A stretch of 64,000 nucleotides of DNA from contig NZ_BSTQ01000008.1 of NCBI RefSeq assembly GCF_030269605.1, positions 1-64,000 on the forward strand, written 5' to 3'. The position numbers were made by a program, and so were the translations under genes. This document shows, in pieces, positions 19,801 through 34,283 of the stretch. The notes below the pieces were generated by a model. The model saw only the letters and a program-made list of their open reading frames with translations. It was not told the origin of the DNA and ran no database searches. Position 1 is the first letter of the stretch. Each line of letters opens with the position of its first letter. The DNA comes from Lentzea sp. NBRC 105346 (lineage in GTDB: Bacteria > Actinomycetota > Actinomycetes > Mycobacteriales > Pseudonocardiaceae).

Positions 19801-21742
19801 CCCTTGGGCCGCCCGGTCGATCCCGAGGTGTACATGACGTACGCGAGATCACCCGGTTCGGGACCGTCGAACGGCTCCGCCGGCCCGCCCAGCAGCGACC
19901 ACAGGTCGTCGATCACCAGCGAGACCTCGGCGTCCGCCGTGATGTGCTCACGACGGGCCAGGGGAGCGGCCGGATCCAGCGGCAGGTATGCCGCACCGGA
20001 CCGCAGCACACCGAGCAACGCGATCACCAGATCAGCGGTGCGCGGCAACAGGATCCCGACCAGCGAGCCGCGCCCGACACCCAGCGCCGCAAGCCGCGAG
20101 GCCACCTCACCGGCCTGGTCCCACAGCTCGGCGTAGGTCAGCGACTTCCCGCCCGCGATCAACGCGACGTCCGACGGCGTGCGCCTCACCTGGGCCGCCA
20201 CGAGCTCGGGCAGCGTCGTGTCCGGCACGTCCCGAGATGTCTGGTTCCACGCGTCCAGCAACCGGAAACGTTCGTCGGCACCGAGCAGCTCCAGCCGCGA
20301 CACCGGCGTCGCGGGAGCGACCAGGGCGTTGCGCAGCAACGTCTCCCAGTGCTCCAGATAGCCCGCGGCCGTCTCCGGATCGAACAGGTCCGCCGCGAAC
20401 TCCAGCGCACACCGCAGTTCGGACGGGTGTTCCTCGGCGGTGAGCGTCAGGTCGAACTTCGACGCACCGCCGTGCACCTCCTCGGGATACGCCGTCAGAT
20501 CACCGATCCGCGTCTCCCGGATCGGCGCCTCGTACTGGATGAACATCGTCTGGAACACCGGCGCGTGCCGTAGCGACCGGTCCGGCCGCAGCCGCGCCAC
20601 GACCTGTTCGAACGGCACGTCCGCGTGGTCGTAGCCCTCCGCGCACCGCGTGTGCACGCGCGACACGAGATCGGCGAACGACGGGTCGCCGTCCAGCGAG
20701 ATCCGCCACGCCAGCGCGTTCACGAAGTACCCGATCAACGGCGTGGTCTCCGGCCGCTGCCGGTAGCTGACCGGCGAGCCGATCACCAGGTCGTCGACCC
20801 GCGCATACCGGCCGAGCACCGCCGACCACGACGCGAGCAGCACGGAGTACGGCGTGACGCGCAACGACCGCGCCAGCTCCCGCACCCCGGCCACGACGTC
20901 GTCGGGCAGCACCCGTTTCACCACGCCTCCGCGGAACGACTGGCGCGCGGGCCGCGGCCGGTCGGCCGGCAGCTCGAGCAGCGGGGGAGCGCCGTCGAGC
21001 ACGGTCTCCCAGTACTCGAGCTGCCGCTCTTCGTCCACAGGGGACAGTGCGCGGTGCCGCCACACGGCGACGTCCGGGTACTGCACCGCGAGCCGTGAGG
21101 GTTCGCCGCCCGCGAGGAGGACGAACAGCTCGCGGAACAGCACCCCGAGCGACCACGCGTCGGCGCAGATGTGGTGCACGGACAACACGAGGTGGTGCGA
21201 CGAGGGCCCGAGCCGCAGCAACACCGCCCGTAACAGCCGGCCCTCGGCGAGGTCGAACGGCTGGGCCGCGTGTGCCCGGACCAGCGCGCCGGCCTCGTCC
21301 TCCGCGACGTCGATCACGGGCAACGGCACCGGTGCGGGCGGCAGCACGACCTGAACCGGGCCGGGCCGGAACGCCGTGCGCAGGGACTCGTGCCGCTCGG
21401 CGATCGTGTTCAGGCACCGTTCCAGCAGTGCTACGTCGAGTGGTCCCTCGAACCGCGCCGCACCGGTCAGCACGTAGGTGGACTGGTTGCCGTCCAACTC
21501 GTCCAGCAGCCACAACGCCCGCTGGTTCGGTGCGAGCGGCAGATCTGCACGCGGCACGACCTCGATCGGGCCGACCGCGGCCTCCTGCGCGCGCAGGTGC
21601 TCGACCAGCGCGGCCTTGTGGGTGGCGAGCCGCAGCCGCAACCCGGTGGTGTCGGCGTCCCGCGGCGCGGACACCCGCAGCGAGTCGCCGTCGAGCGCGA
21701 GGCGGATCCGTGCCGCCTTCAAGTCGTCCAGGAGCTCCCTGA

Positions 21743-21746
<4 letters not shown>
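16830..21746 (-). CDS. NRPS: docking-C-A(Gly)-[luciferase-like monooxygenase]-A-PCP-TE
   Basis: A 1638-aa terminal NRPS module. Order: TubC-like N-terminal docking segment (residues 1-50); condensation domain with HHICADAWS near 195; adenylation N-part with [13 protein letters not shown] near 636; a flavin-dependent luciferase-like monooxygenase of the secondary-metabolite type at about 713-1040 (DLSLFYFGTNQGYRLLLEGA, VWTPERHFHEFG, FASGWQANDF); the rest of the A domain ending [10 protein letters not shown] near 1290; PCP with GGHSLL near 1340; thioesterase with GHSFGG near 1460. The pocket reads D-I-L-Q-L-G-M-I-W-K, nearly the classic glycine code. This matches MtaG and MelG, which hydroxylate PCP-bound glycine so that it collapses to a primary amide. 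The GTG start overlaps the PKS stop by 4 bp. Confidence 0.92.
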
Positions 21747-26151
<4,405 letters not shown>

Positions 26152-26155
<4 letters not shown>

Positions 26156-27423
26156 CGGAGGGAAATCTCCTCTTGACGCAGTGTCGGGACGATCTGGTCC
26201 TCGTTGATATGGCGGGTCGACCGGAGAATCGCGGCGCCCGCGAGCGCCGCGAACCCGGACAGTGCGAGCAGGCTCGTGCCCGCTCCGAGCGGCGCCGTGA
26301 ATGTCGTGATGCCGAGGGAGAGCACGCCGCCCGCGCCGGAAAGTCCGTACGCCCAGGCATACGCCTGGGACCGGACGTTCGGTGGCGAGACGTAGCTCAC
26401 CAACGTGTAGAAAGCCGGCTGGTAAGCGCCGATCACCGCGGCGTTGATGAACTTGACGACGAGAACCAAGCTCTCCCACGGCATCACGACCATGCCGCTC
26501 TGCGTGAGCGCGACGATGGCGATCGTCGCGCCGACCACGAATCCGAGCCCGCGGATGTTGCCGCGTGAAACGGCGCGTTCCGCGAGGTAGCCGCCGACGA
26601 TGATGCCGGCGATCAACCCGAAGCCGCCGAGCGCGAGAATCGTTCCGCGTCCGACGGGGCCGTAGCCGAAACGCTGTTCGAACAACAGCGACTGCAGCTG
26701 CCGCAACGGGATGATCAGCATGCCCAGCAACAAGGCGCCCACCCAAAGGCCGCGCAACGTTCGCACGGCGAAGAGTTGGCGGCACGCTTCGCGGAATCCG
26801 ACGGCGGGTGTCGCCGTCTTGATCCCCATCGTGCCGCCGCGCACCGGTTCGGACAAGCGCAGACCCAAAAGCGCGATCACGAAGGTGGGCAACGAGATCA
26901 GCACGAACGTGAGCTGCCACCCGTAGGTGGAACCGAGCCAGCCGATCAGCACACCCGCCGCTGCTGCGGACGGGTTCGCCAGGCGGTGCACGAAAAAGAT
27001 CCCGGGCAGCCTTCGTGGTGGGTAGAAGTCGGCGAGCAGGCTGGAATGGATGGGCTCGTTGGACACGCGGGCGACGGCCGCGACGATCCTCAACAGCACG
27101 AAAACCGTGAACGTCGCGGCAAGTCCGGTGAACGCGCCCGCGACGCCCCAGAGCAGAGCCGCGCAGCTGGCGAGTCGCACGCGGTTCGCGCGGTCGCCCA
27201 GGAATCCCGAAGGCACCGAACCCAGCATCAAACTGATGCCGAGAATCGTGCCCATGGCGATGATCTGGCTGTTGGACAGGCCGAACGCGTCCCGGATCTC
27301 CGGGGTCAGTGCCTGGAACGCGAGCGTATCGAGTTCGTCTGTGATGTTGAGTCCGAAAAGGACTGCCAGCGGAAAGATCGGCGCGCCGCCGGTGAGGCGC
27401 TCCCGCAGCCCGTGTTTGTGCAT
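26152..27423 (-). CDS. MFS transporter of the biosynthetic operon (probable product exporter)
   Basis: A 423-aa major facilitator protein with about 12 helices. Recognisable segments are TPEIRDAFGLSNSQIIAMGT, the loop GFLGDRANRVRLASCA and a second-half counterpart. Its stop overlaps the PKS start by 4 bp, so it is translationally coupled to FAAL-PKS synthesis. I infer that it exports the lipid product or gives self-protection. I chose the ATG at 27423 as the only plausible start before the first helix; no clear Shine-Dalgarno is visible, so the N-terminus is less certain than the rest. It lies 56 bp after the FAD-linked oxidase gene. Confidence 0.85.
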
Positions 27424-27479
27424 GGGATGGAGAACGAAAGTTCCCCAGTTCCGGTTCAGGGTTACCGGGATTTCCCTAC

Positions 27480-30110
27480 TTAAGAGTGAAGTTGTCGTCT
27501 CGTTACGTTTCTTTTGGACGTCAGGCCCAGCGCGTTCGCGATCACAGTTGCCAGATGAACAGGCTCTTTCCCGCTGCCCTGGCGGATTTGCGTTCGGCAA
27601 CTGAATCCATCGGCCACCACCAGGTCGTTTGTCGCACGAACCGCGGGCAGTAGGACCCTTTCGCCGCACGCCATCGATACCTCGTGGTGCCCCTTCTCGA
27701 AGCCGAAATTCCCGGCCAGACCGCAACAACCGGAGTCGAGTACGGTCGCTTCGATCCCCGCGGCCCGGAACGCGCGGCGATCGGCGTCGAACCCGAGATC
27801 CGCGTACTGGTGGCAGTGGGTCTGGACCAATGCGTTTCCGTGAATTTCGAGTGTGGGCAGCTCGGACGCAACTTGTTCGGCGAACGTCCGGACCGATATG
27901 GCCAGTTTTTGGACATTCTCGTCCGCAGTGAGCTTCGGGGCGTCTTTGCGCAGGAACGCGGTACAGCTGGGTTCCAGCCCGACCACCGCAATGCCCTGCT
28001 CCGTCCAGGGTGCGAGCAGGCGCGCTGTGCGGCGGAGCACGCGCTCGGCCATCCCGAGCTGTCCGGTCGAGTGCCACGTCAGTCCACAACAGACAGTCCC
28101 TGGCGGTACCTCGACACGGTGTCCCAGGTGCGCCAGCACGTTCGCGGCATCGACTCCGATGTCCGGTTCGAAGTGGTTGGTGAACGTGTCCGGGAACAGC
28201 AGGACCGGGGTGCCCTCTCCCTTGGTTTTGACCAGTTTCTGCAGTGTCCTTCTCGCTGGTGTCGGCAGCTCGCGTTCCGGGGCTATTCCGCCGAGCGCGC
28301 GGAACCTGGTGGTCAGCCGGTTGACCAGGTTCAGCCGCAGCCACAACGGCAGCCAGCCCATGGAATAGTGCGACGCCGGCCGGATGCGGCCTTTGTAGTG
28401 GTGGTGCAGGAACTCCGCCTTGTACGCCGCCATGTCCACGTCGACCGGACAGTCCCGTTTGCACCCCTTGCAGGACAGGCAGAGGTCGAGGGCGTCGCGC
28501 ACCTCGGCCGAGCGCCACCCGTCCTTGATGACGCCGCCGTTGAGCATCTCGAACAGCAGGTGCGCGCGGCCGCGGGTCGAGTGCTTCTCCTCGCGGGTGA
28601 CCCGGTAGCTCGGGCACATCACGCCGCCCTTGGTGTTGAGGCACTTGCCGACGCCCACGCACCGGCGGGTGTCCGCGGCGAACTCCTGTCTCGTGGGAAT
28701 CCGCGGCGGTGCCACGAGAATCCGCAGGTCCTGGTCGAGGGGCAGCGGGTCGACGATGCGTCCCGGGTTGAGCAGGTTGTCCGGGTCGAACGCGTGCTTG
28801 AACGCCTTGAACGCGTTGATCGCCTCCGGCGGGTACATGCGGCTCAGCAACTCGCCGCGCGCCTGCCCGTCGCCGTGTTCGCCGCTCAGCGACCCGCCGT
28901 GGCTGATCACCAGGTCCGCGGCCTCCTCGAGGAACCTCCGGTGCCCCTTGGCGAAGTCGAAGTCGATGCGAACGTGGATGCAGCCCTCGCCGTAGTGGCC
29001 GTAGGTGATGCCCCGCCGGCCATGCCTGCCGAGCAAGGCGTCGAAGTCCCGCAGGTACCGCCCAAGATTCTCCGGCGGGACGGCGGCGTCCTCCCAGCCC
29101 GACCAAGCCTCGGACCCGTCCGGCATACGTGTAGCGAGGCCGGCGCCGTCCTCCCGGATGCGCCACAGCGCCCGCTGTTCGGCATTGTCGTACACCGTTC
29201 GACTGTTCCTAGTGATCTGCTCGGCCACCGCACGCGCCGTCGAATCGTGTTCGACTTCGACGAACAACCAGCTGCGTCCTTCGGGAAGATCCGGCTTGGC
29301 CGGCAGAACCCGGACCAGGGCTTCGTCGATGCCCTCGACGGCCAGGACGTCCAGCTCGCGCAGGGCGACGACCTGGTCGGCGGCGTCGTAGGTGTCGGCG
29401 AACCCCAGGACGACGAGGATGCGCCGCTCGGGCTTCGGCACGAGTTTCAGTCCGGCGCCGAGCACCACGACGCACGTGCCCTCGGTGCCGATCAGGGCTT
29501 TCGTGAGGTCCGGCAACGCGTCCAGTGCGTAGCCCGAGACGCGACGGCTGAGTTTCGGAAACCACTTTGGGTCGGCTTCCGGCAGGGCGAGTGGGGGTGG
29601 CTGATCCGTGCGGAACCGTCGCCCGTCCGCGGTGAGCACGTCCAGCCAGTTGACGTTCTCGCTGGTCTTACCCCATTTGACGGAGTGCGCGCCGCAGGCG
29701 TTGTTGCCGATCATGCCGCCGACCGAGCACCGCGAGTGCGTGGACGGGTCGGGGCCGAAGAGGTGGGTTTTCGACTGTTCGTTGATCCGATCAAGGACGG
29801 CTCCGGGCTGGACCGTCGCCCGGTCGCCTTCGACCTCGATGCGGTCGAGGTACCGCGAGAAGTCGATCACAAGTCCGGTGCCGGTGGCGTTGCCCGCGAT
29901 CGACGTGCCGGCGCCGCGGCTGGTGATCGGGATGCCGTGTTCGGCGGCGATCGCGACGGCCTCGACGACGGCGTCGATCGATTTCGGCCTGATGATCACC
30001 CGTGGGACGTGCCGGTAGTTGGAGGCGTCAGCGGAGTAGAGCGCTCTGCTGGCCGAGTCCGAGAGGACATCGGCGTCCAACTCCCGGAGGTGATCTTCAA
30101 AGGCGGTCAC
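27480..30110 (-). CDS. FAD-linked oxidase / Fe-S oxidoreductase fusion (GlcD-GlcF or D-lactate dehydrogenase type)
   Basis: An 876-aa two-part enzyme. The N-terminal half is a VAO-type FAD domain (RGAGTSIAGNATGTGLVIDF near residue 65, CSVGGMIGNNACGAHSVKWG near 130, HGDGQARGELL near 440). The C-terminal half carries 4Fe-4S cysteines (CVGVGKC, and CLSCKGCKRDCP near 605) and two CCG-type motifs (TVCCGL and SGCCGLAGNFG). The family oxidises 2-hydroxyacids such as D-lactate, glycolate or 2-hydroxyglutarate and passes electrons to the quinone pool. The GTG at 30110 was chosen because upstream in-frame sequence runs into a palindrome. It is upstream of the exporter in the same direction, so it may be part of the biosynthetic operon, or simply a neighbour. 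Confidence 0.88.
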   Translation of the reverse strand: MTAFEDHLRELDADVLSDSASRALYSADASNYRHVPRVIIRPKSIDAVVEAVAIAAEHGIPITSRGAGTSIAGNATGTGLVIDFSRYLDRIEVEGDRATVQPGAVLDRINEQSKTHLFGPDPSTHSRCSVGGMIGNNACGAHSVKWGKTSENVNWLDVLTADGRRFRTDQPPPLALPEADPKWFPKLSRRVSGYALDALPDLTKALIGTEGTCVVVLGAGLKLVPKPERRILVVLGFADTYDAADQVVALRELDVLAVEGIDEALVRVLPAKPDLPEGRSWLFVEVEHDSTARAVAEQITRNSRTVYDNAEQRALWRIREDGAGLATRMPDGSEAWSGWEDAAVPPENLGRYLRDFDALLGRHGRRGITYGHYGEGCIHVRIDFDFAKGHRRFLEEAADLVISHGGSLSGEHGDGQARGELLSRMYPPEAINAFKAFKHAFDPDNLLNPGRIVDPLPLDQDLRILVAPPRIPTRQEFAADTRRCVGVGKCLNTKGGVMCPSYRVTREEKHSTRGRAHLLFEMLNGGVIKDGWRSAEVRDALDLCLSCKGCKRDCPVDVDMAAYKAEFLHHHYKGRIRPASHYSMGWLPLWLRLNLVNRLTTRFRALGGIAPERELPTPARRTLQKLVKTKGEGTPVLLFPDTFTNHFEPDIGVDAANVLAHLGHRVEVPPGTVCCGLTWHSTGQLGMAERVLRRTARLLAPWTEQGIAVVGLEPSCTAFLRKDAPKLTADENVQKLAISVRTFAEQVASELPTLEIHGNALVQTHCHQYADLGFDADRRAFRAAGIEATVLDSGCCGLAGNFGFEKGHHEVSMACGERVLLPAVRATNDLVVADGFSCRTQIRQGSGKEPVHLATVIANALGLTSKRNVTRRQLHS

Positions 30111-30151
30111 CCGCCCGATTCTCCCGTCCCCCACCCCCGCCCGCCGAAGGA

Positions 30152-30196
30152 CCGTTATGGCCACCTTCACGGACCTCAGGTCCCCAAAAGTGGCCA
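30152..30196. repeat. palindromic element with inner mini-stem
   Basis: Outer arms ccgttatggccacctt (30152-30167) and its near complement ending at 30196 enclose the smaller palindrome ggacctcaggtcc (30171-30183). The same inner sequence and outer core occur at 41240-41292. The element sits between two divergent genes, so it is not a simple terminator. Confidence 0.65.
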
Positions 30197-30291
30197 TGAC
30201 GGCCTACCCGCGGTCCCGGCGGCCGCTGGAGGTGATCTTGGCGAGCCCGTGTGTGACGTGCCTCGGCCGATGACGGGGTACTGAGCGGTAG

Positions 30292-31038
<747 letters not shown>

Positions 31039-31077
31039 CACTCTTTCCGCTGAATACCGCCTAATCGGAGGACGTAA

Positions 31078-31848
31078 GTGACGGGACTGCTCGAAGGCAA
31101 GCGACTGCTGGTCACCGGTGTCATCACCGACGCGTCGATCGCCTTCCACGTCGCACGGGTCGCGCAGGAGCAGGGCGCGAAGGTCGTGCTGACCGGGTTC
31201 GGCCGGCTCAGCCTCGTGGAGCGCATCGCCAAGCGCCTGCCCGAAGAGGCGCCGGTGATCGAGCTGGACGTGCAGAACCAGGAGCACCTGGACACGCTGG
31301 CCGACCGGGTCCGCGAACACGTCGACGGCCTCGACGGGGTCGTGCACGCCATCGGCTACGCGCCGCCGTCGTGCCTCGGCGAGCCGTTCATGGACGCGCC
31401 GTGGGAGGACGTGTCGAAGGCCGTCGAGATCTCGGCGTACTCGTACAAGTCGCTGGTCAAGGCCGTGCTGCCGCTGCTGACCCGCGGCTCGTCGGTCGTC
31501 GGCCTCGACTTCGACGCGCGCCAGGCGTGGCCCGCGTACAACTGGATGGGCCCCGCCAAGGCGGCGTTCGAGGCGGTCAACCGCTACATGGCGCGCGACC
31601 TCGGCCAGGACGGCATCCGGGTCAACCTGATCTCGGCCGGCCCGGTGAAGACGATGGCCGCCAAGTCCATCCCCGGCTTCGTCGAGCTGGAGAAGATGTG
31701 GGGCGAGAAGGCCCCGCTGGGCTGGGACGTCGAGAACGCCCACGAGCCGGTCGCGAAGTCCGTGTGCGGCCTGCTGTCCGACTGGTTCCCCGCGACCACC
31801 GGTTCAATGGTGTTCGTGGACGGCGGCGTGCACTTCCTGGGGCTCTAG
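31078..31848 (+). CDS. inhA: NADH-dependent enoyl-ACP reductase InhA/FabI
   Basis: A 256-aa enoyl-ACP reductase that carries out the last reduction of each fatty-acid elongation cycle. It aligns with mycobacterial InhA throughout: TGVITDASIAFHVARVAQEQ at the cofactor site, LDVQNQEHL, and the catalytic Tyr and Lys in PAYNWMGPAKAA near residues 155-165. At the position of InhA Ser94 (in the ..HSIGF.. segment) this protein has Ala (HAIGYAP). A clear Shine-Dalgarno (cggagga) precedes the GTG at 31078. The last 45 bp overlap the convergent thioredoxin gene. Confidence 0.95.
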   Translation: MTGLLEGKRLLVTGVITDASIAFHVARVAQEQGAKVVLTGFGRLSLVERIAKRLPEEAPVIELDVQNQEHLDTLADRVREHVDGLDGVVHAIGYAPPSCLGEPFMDAPWEDVSKAVEISAYSYKSLVKAVLPLLTRGSSVVGLDFDARQAWPAYNWMGPAKAAFEAVNRYMARDLGQDGIRVNLISAGPVKTMAAKSIPGFVELEKMWGEKAPLGWDVENAHEPVAKSVCGLLSDWFPATTGSMVFVDGGVHFLGL

Positions 31849-32148
31849 TCCGAGCTCCCGCAGCAGCTTCGCCTTCGGTCGCGCGCCGACGACGGAGCGC
31901 ACCGGCTCCCCGTTGACGAACAACATCAACGTGGGCAGTGACATGACCTGGTAGGTCCGCGAGACGAGCGGGTTCTCGTCCGTGTTGAGCTTGCGGACCA
32001 CCAGGTCGTCGCGTTCGCGCGCGATCTCCTCCAGCACCGGCACGATCATGTGGCACGGCGGGCACCACTGCGCCCAGAAGTCCACCAGCACCGGCTTGTC
32101 CTGCCGCAGCACTTCCCGTTCGAACGTCTCGTCCGTGACGACGATCAT
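31804..32148 (-). CDS. thioredoxin
   Basis: A 114-aa cytosolic thioredoxin. The active site is WAQWCPPC near residues 28-35, with Pro in place of the usual Gly of WCGPC, and a cis-Pro loop SLPTLMLFVNGE near residue 70. It reduces protein disulfides. The WCPPC variant usually shifts the redox potential compared with WCGPC. The start overlaps the stop of the upstream MerR gene by 4 bp, so regulator and thioredoxin form one unit. The 3' end overlaps inhA by 45 bp on the other strand. Confidence 0.93.
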   Translation of the reverse strand: MIVVTDETFEREVLRQDKPVLVDFWAQWCPPCHMIVPVLEEIARERDDLVVRKLNTDENPLVSRTYQVMSLPTLMLFVNGEPVRSVVGARPKAKLLRELGLEPQEVHAAVHEHH

Positions 32149-32522
32149 GGCACCTCACACGGTCCGGGCTGACGCGCGATCGCCGCGGCCAGCTTCTGGG
32201 TGATTCCGTTTCTCAGGCTGTTGAGCCGCTCCAGGCACGCGTCGATCTCCGCGAGCTTGCGCTCGTAGACCTCGATCGACCCGGCGCACGAGTCGCCGGT
32301 CTCGTGCCCGGCGCGCAGGCACTCGACGAACGGCCGGGTGTCCTCCAGGCTCAGCCCGATCGCCTGCAGCGTCCGGATCTCGCTGACCAGCTGGACGTCG
32401 TCCTCGTCGTACTCCCGGTAGCCGTTGGCCGACCGCCGCACCCCGAGCAGCCCCTGCGCCTCGTAGAACCGCAGCGCGCGGGTCGTGGTGCCTGCTCTCT
32501 TCGCGAGTTCACCGATCCGCAT
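32145..32522 (-). CDS. MerR-family transcriptional regulator
   Basis: A 125-aa regulator. The N-terminal winged helix begins [20 protein letters not shown], followed by [20 protein letters not shown] and a C-terminal dimerisation coiled coil. Four or five cysteines occur in the C-terminal half (VECLRAG, DSCAGS, DACLERL, GPCEVP), so a thiol or metal signal is plausible. The ATG at 32522 is where the HTH begins. It is translationally coupled to the thioredoxin gene downstream. A 20-bp palindrome just upstream is a likely operator, so autoregulation and redox control of thioredoxin are inferred. Confidence 0.9.
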   Translation of the reverse strand: MRIGELAKRAGTTTRALRFYEAQGLLGVRRSANGYREYDEDDVQLVSEIRTLQAIGLSLEDTRPFVECLRAGHETGDSCAGSIEVYERKLAEIDACLERLNSLRNGITQKLAAAIARQPGPCEVP

Positions 32523-32537
32523 GTCCGTGACGCTAAA

Positions 32538-32557
32538 CCTTGACGTTCGCGTCAAGG
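32538..32557. promoter_or_regulatory. probable MerR operator
   Basis: The inverted repeat ccttgac (32538-32544) and gtcaagg (32551-32557), separated by 6 bp, has the form typical of MerR-family binding sites. It lies 16 bp upstream of the merR start and about 40 bp upstream of hemH, so it could affect both directions. Confidence 0.65.
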
Positions 32558-32595
32558 CAACCCCGGTTGTGCGGGTTCGGTTGCCGGGTACCAGG

Positions 32596-33630
32596 ATGTG
32601 GACCGTGAGTTTCGACGCGCTGCTCTGGTTGTCGTTCGGGGGCCCGGAAGGCCCGGCCGATGTTCGTCCCTTCCTGGAGAACGTGACGCGCGGCCGCGGA
32701 GTCCCGCCGGAGCGTCTCGACGAGGTCGAGGCGCACTACCAGCACTTCGGTGGCGTATCCCCGATCAACTCGCTGAACCTGTCGGCCATCGAGGCCGTCC
32801 GCTCGGCCGGGCTCGACCTGCCGATCTACTTCGGCAACCGCAACTGGCATCCCATGGTCGAGGACACCCTCGCGAAGATGACCTCCGACGGGGTGCGCCG
32901 GGCCCTGGTGTTCCCGACGTCGGCGTACGGCGGCTACTCGGCGTGCCGCCAGTACGACGAGGACATCCTGCGCGCGCGTGCCGCCGTTCCGGACGGCCCG
33001 GAGTTGGTGAAGCTGCGCCAGTTCTTCGACCATCCGCTTTTCATCGGGGCTTTCGCCGACGCCGTTCGCGCGGCCATGGCTTCGCTGTCCGGCCCGAGCC
33101 GCGTGGTGTTCACTGCGCACTCCGTGCCCGTGTCCGCGGACAAGGCCGCCGGTCCGCCCGAGCTCGGGGGAAACCTGTACTCGCGTCAGGTGGCCGAGGC
33201 TTCTCGCTTGGTGGCGTTGGAGCTGGGCCTGACCGAGTACGACGTGGTGTGGCAGTCGCGGTCCGGCCCGCCGCAGATACCGTGGCTGGAGCCGGACATC
33301 GTGGACCACATCGAGTCCCTGCACTCCGCGGGCGTGTCCGGGGTTGTCGTGTGCCCCATCGGTTTCGTGTCCGATCACCTCGAGGTCGTGTGGGACCTGG
33401 ACACCGAGGCCCGTGACAGGGCCGCGGAGCTGGGCATGGAGTTCGCCCGAGCCGCGACGCCGAACTCCGACCCCCGCTTCGCCGAGCTGGTGATCGAACT
33501 GGTCCGCGAGCACACCGACGGCGTCCCGGCGCGCAAGCTGTCCTCGTTCGCCGCCTTGGGATGCACTGTGGACGGTGCGTTCTGCGCGCCGCTGTGCTGC
33601 GAGCCTGCCAAGCGCCCCACCAGCCGCTAG
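32596..33630 (+). CDS. hemH: ferrochelatase (coproporphyrin-type, actinobacterial)
   Basis: A 344-aa ferrochelatase that inserts Fe2+ into a porphyrin; in actinobacteria the substrate is coproporphyrin III. Family segments are [20 protein letters not shown] at the start, [12 protein letters not shown], the catalytic His in VVFTAHSVP near residue 175, and [19 protein letters not shown] with its conserved Glu. Cysteines in YSACRQY and a C-terminal cluster ([14 protein letters not shown]) match the [2Fe-2S] ligands reported for the M. tuberculosis enzyme. The position after fabG-inhA is as in mycobacteria (hemZ). ATG 32596 is the likely start; GTG 32605 is an alternative. Confidence 0.93.
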   Translation: MWTVSFDALLWLSFGGPEGPADVRPFLENVTRGRGVPPERLDEVEAHYQHFGGVSPINSLNLSAIEAVRSAGLDLPIYFGNRNWHPMVEDTLAKMTSDGVRRALVFPTSAYGGYSACRQYDEDILRARAAVPDGPELVKLRQFFDHPLFIGAFADAVRAAMASLSGPSRVVFTAHSVPVSADKAAGPPELGGNLYSRQVAEASRLVALELGLTEYDVVWQSRSGPPQIPWLEPDIVDHIESLHSAGVSGVVVCPIGFVSDHLEVVWDLDTEARDRAAELGMEFARAATPNSDPRFAELVIELVREHTDGVPARKLSSFAALGCTVDGAFCAPLCCEPAKRPTSR

Positions 33631-33678
33631 CGAACGTGACGTTTGCGGACTTCTATGTCCCCAAACGTCACGTTCGCT
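33629..33678. terminator. 17-bp hairpin after hemH
   Basis: Perfect arms at 33629-33645 and 33662-33678 enclose a mini-stem (ggac...gtcc, 33647-33660). The left arm includes the last bases of the hemH stop codon. The nested design resembles the elements at 30152 and 41240, although the outer sequence differs. Confidence 0.75.
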
Positions 33679-33690
33679 CAGCTTGACGGG

Positions 33691-33733
33691 CCGCTCGCCC
33701 CCGCGGGGTGTGTCGGGGACCGGGGGCGAGCGG
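33691..33733. terminator. GC-rich hairpin followed by T-rich stretch
   Basis: A 13-bp perfect stem (ccgctcgcccccg at 33691-33703 and its complement at 33721-33733) with a 17-nt loop is followed by tgcttta. It is a second probable terminator after hemH. The rest of the 33.6-33.8 kb gap shows no gene. Confidence 0.65.
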
Positions 33734-33836
33734 TGCTTTATGTCGCGACGGGGCCGGGAGCACCCGGCCGATGGGAGGGTCGCCGGTCTCGGAACCAGCC
33801 CCGTCGCAGGTCGGCGTCATGGGCCGCCGACCGTCC

Positions 33837-34214
33837 TCAACGCTTGCGCTGCACGAACCTGATCGCGTCGACCACGACAGCGGCAGGCGGCACGTTCGAA
33901 GTGGGAGCGCTGACCCAGCGGGTGACCACACCGTCCACTTCGGTCGGTGGCAACGGAATCGGCCCGCGCGCGACGGCGACGTTCGGCGGCAACCGCTGGT
34001 ACGGCTCCTCGGTGAGGAAGATCCAGTGGTGCGGCACGGCCAGAATCGGAACGACGATCTCGCGCCGCCGGATCTCGGTGTTCACCTCGCCGGCGAGCCC
34101 GGCGTGCACGCGCAGCCCCACGATGTCGAGGCCACCGGGCAGGAACACGCCGTCGTCGCGGACGAGCAGCGGCCACCCGAGGTTGCGGACGTAGCGGTTG
34201 ATCACCGAGTGCAT
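33837..34214 (-). CDS. hypothetical protein, weakly Prim-Pol-like
   Basis: A 125-aa protein I do not recognise with confidence. The middle segment PHHWIFLTEE followed by a Pro-rich stretch and TRWVSAPTS vaguely recalls small proteins annotated as bifunctional DNA primase/polymerase fragments in actinomycetes, but catalytic acidic residues are not evident. There is no signal peptide or membrane helix. A purine-rich sequence (agggggaag) precedes the ATG at 34214. The gene is on the minus strand 69 bp after a P-loop kinase-like gene and may share its transcript. Confidence 0.6.
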   Translation of the reverse strand: MHSVINRYVRNLGWPLLVRDDGVFLPGGLDIVGLRVHAGLAGEVNTEIRRREIVVPILAVPHHWIFLTEEPYQRLPPNVAVARGPIPLPPTEVDGVVTRWVSAPTSNVPPAAVVVDAIRFVQRKR

Positions 34215-34283
34215 CTTGCTTCCCCCTCTCGTTCTGCCAGGTGTTCGTCTCCGAACTCCATTGCGGTTGAGGGGGAATTGAAT

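Noticed and set aside
30111..30197. N-terminal extension of the FAD-linked oxidase reaching into the palindrome
   Set aside because: The added residues are translated from the repeat element, and an equally spurious extension occurs at 41237 in another gene; the GTG at 30110 is where family similarity begins.
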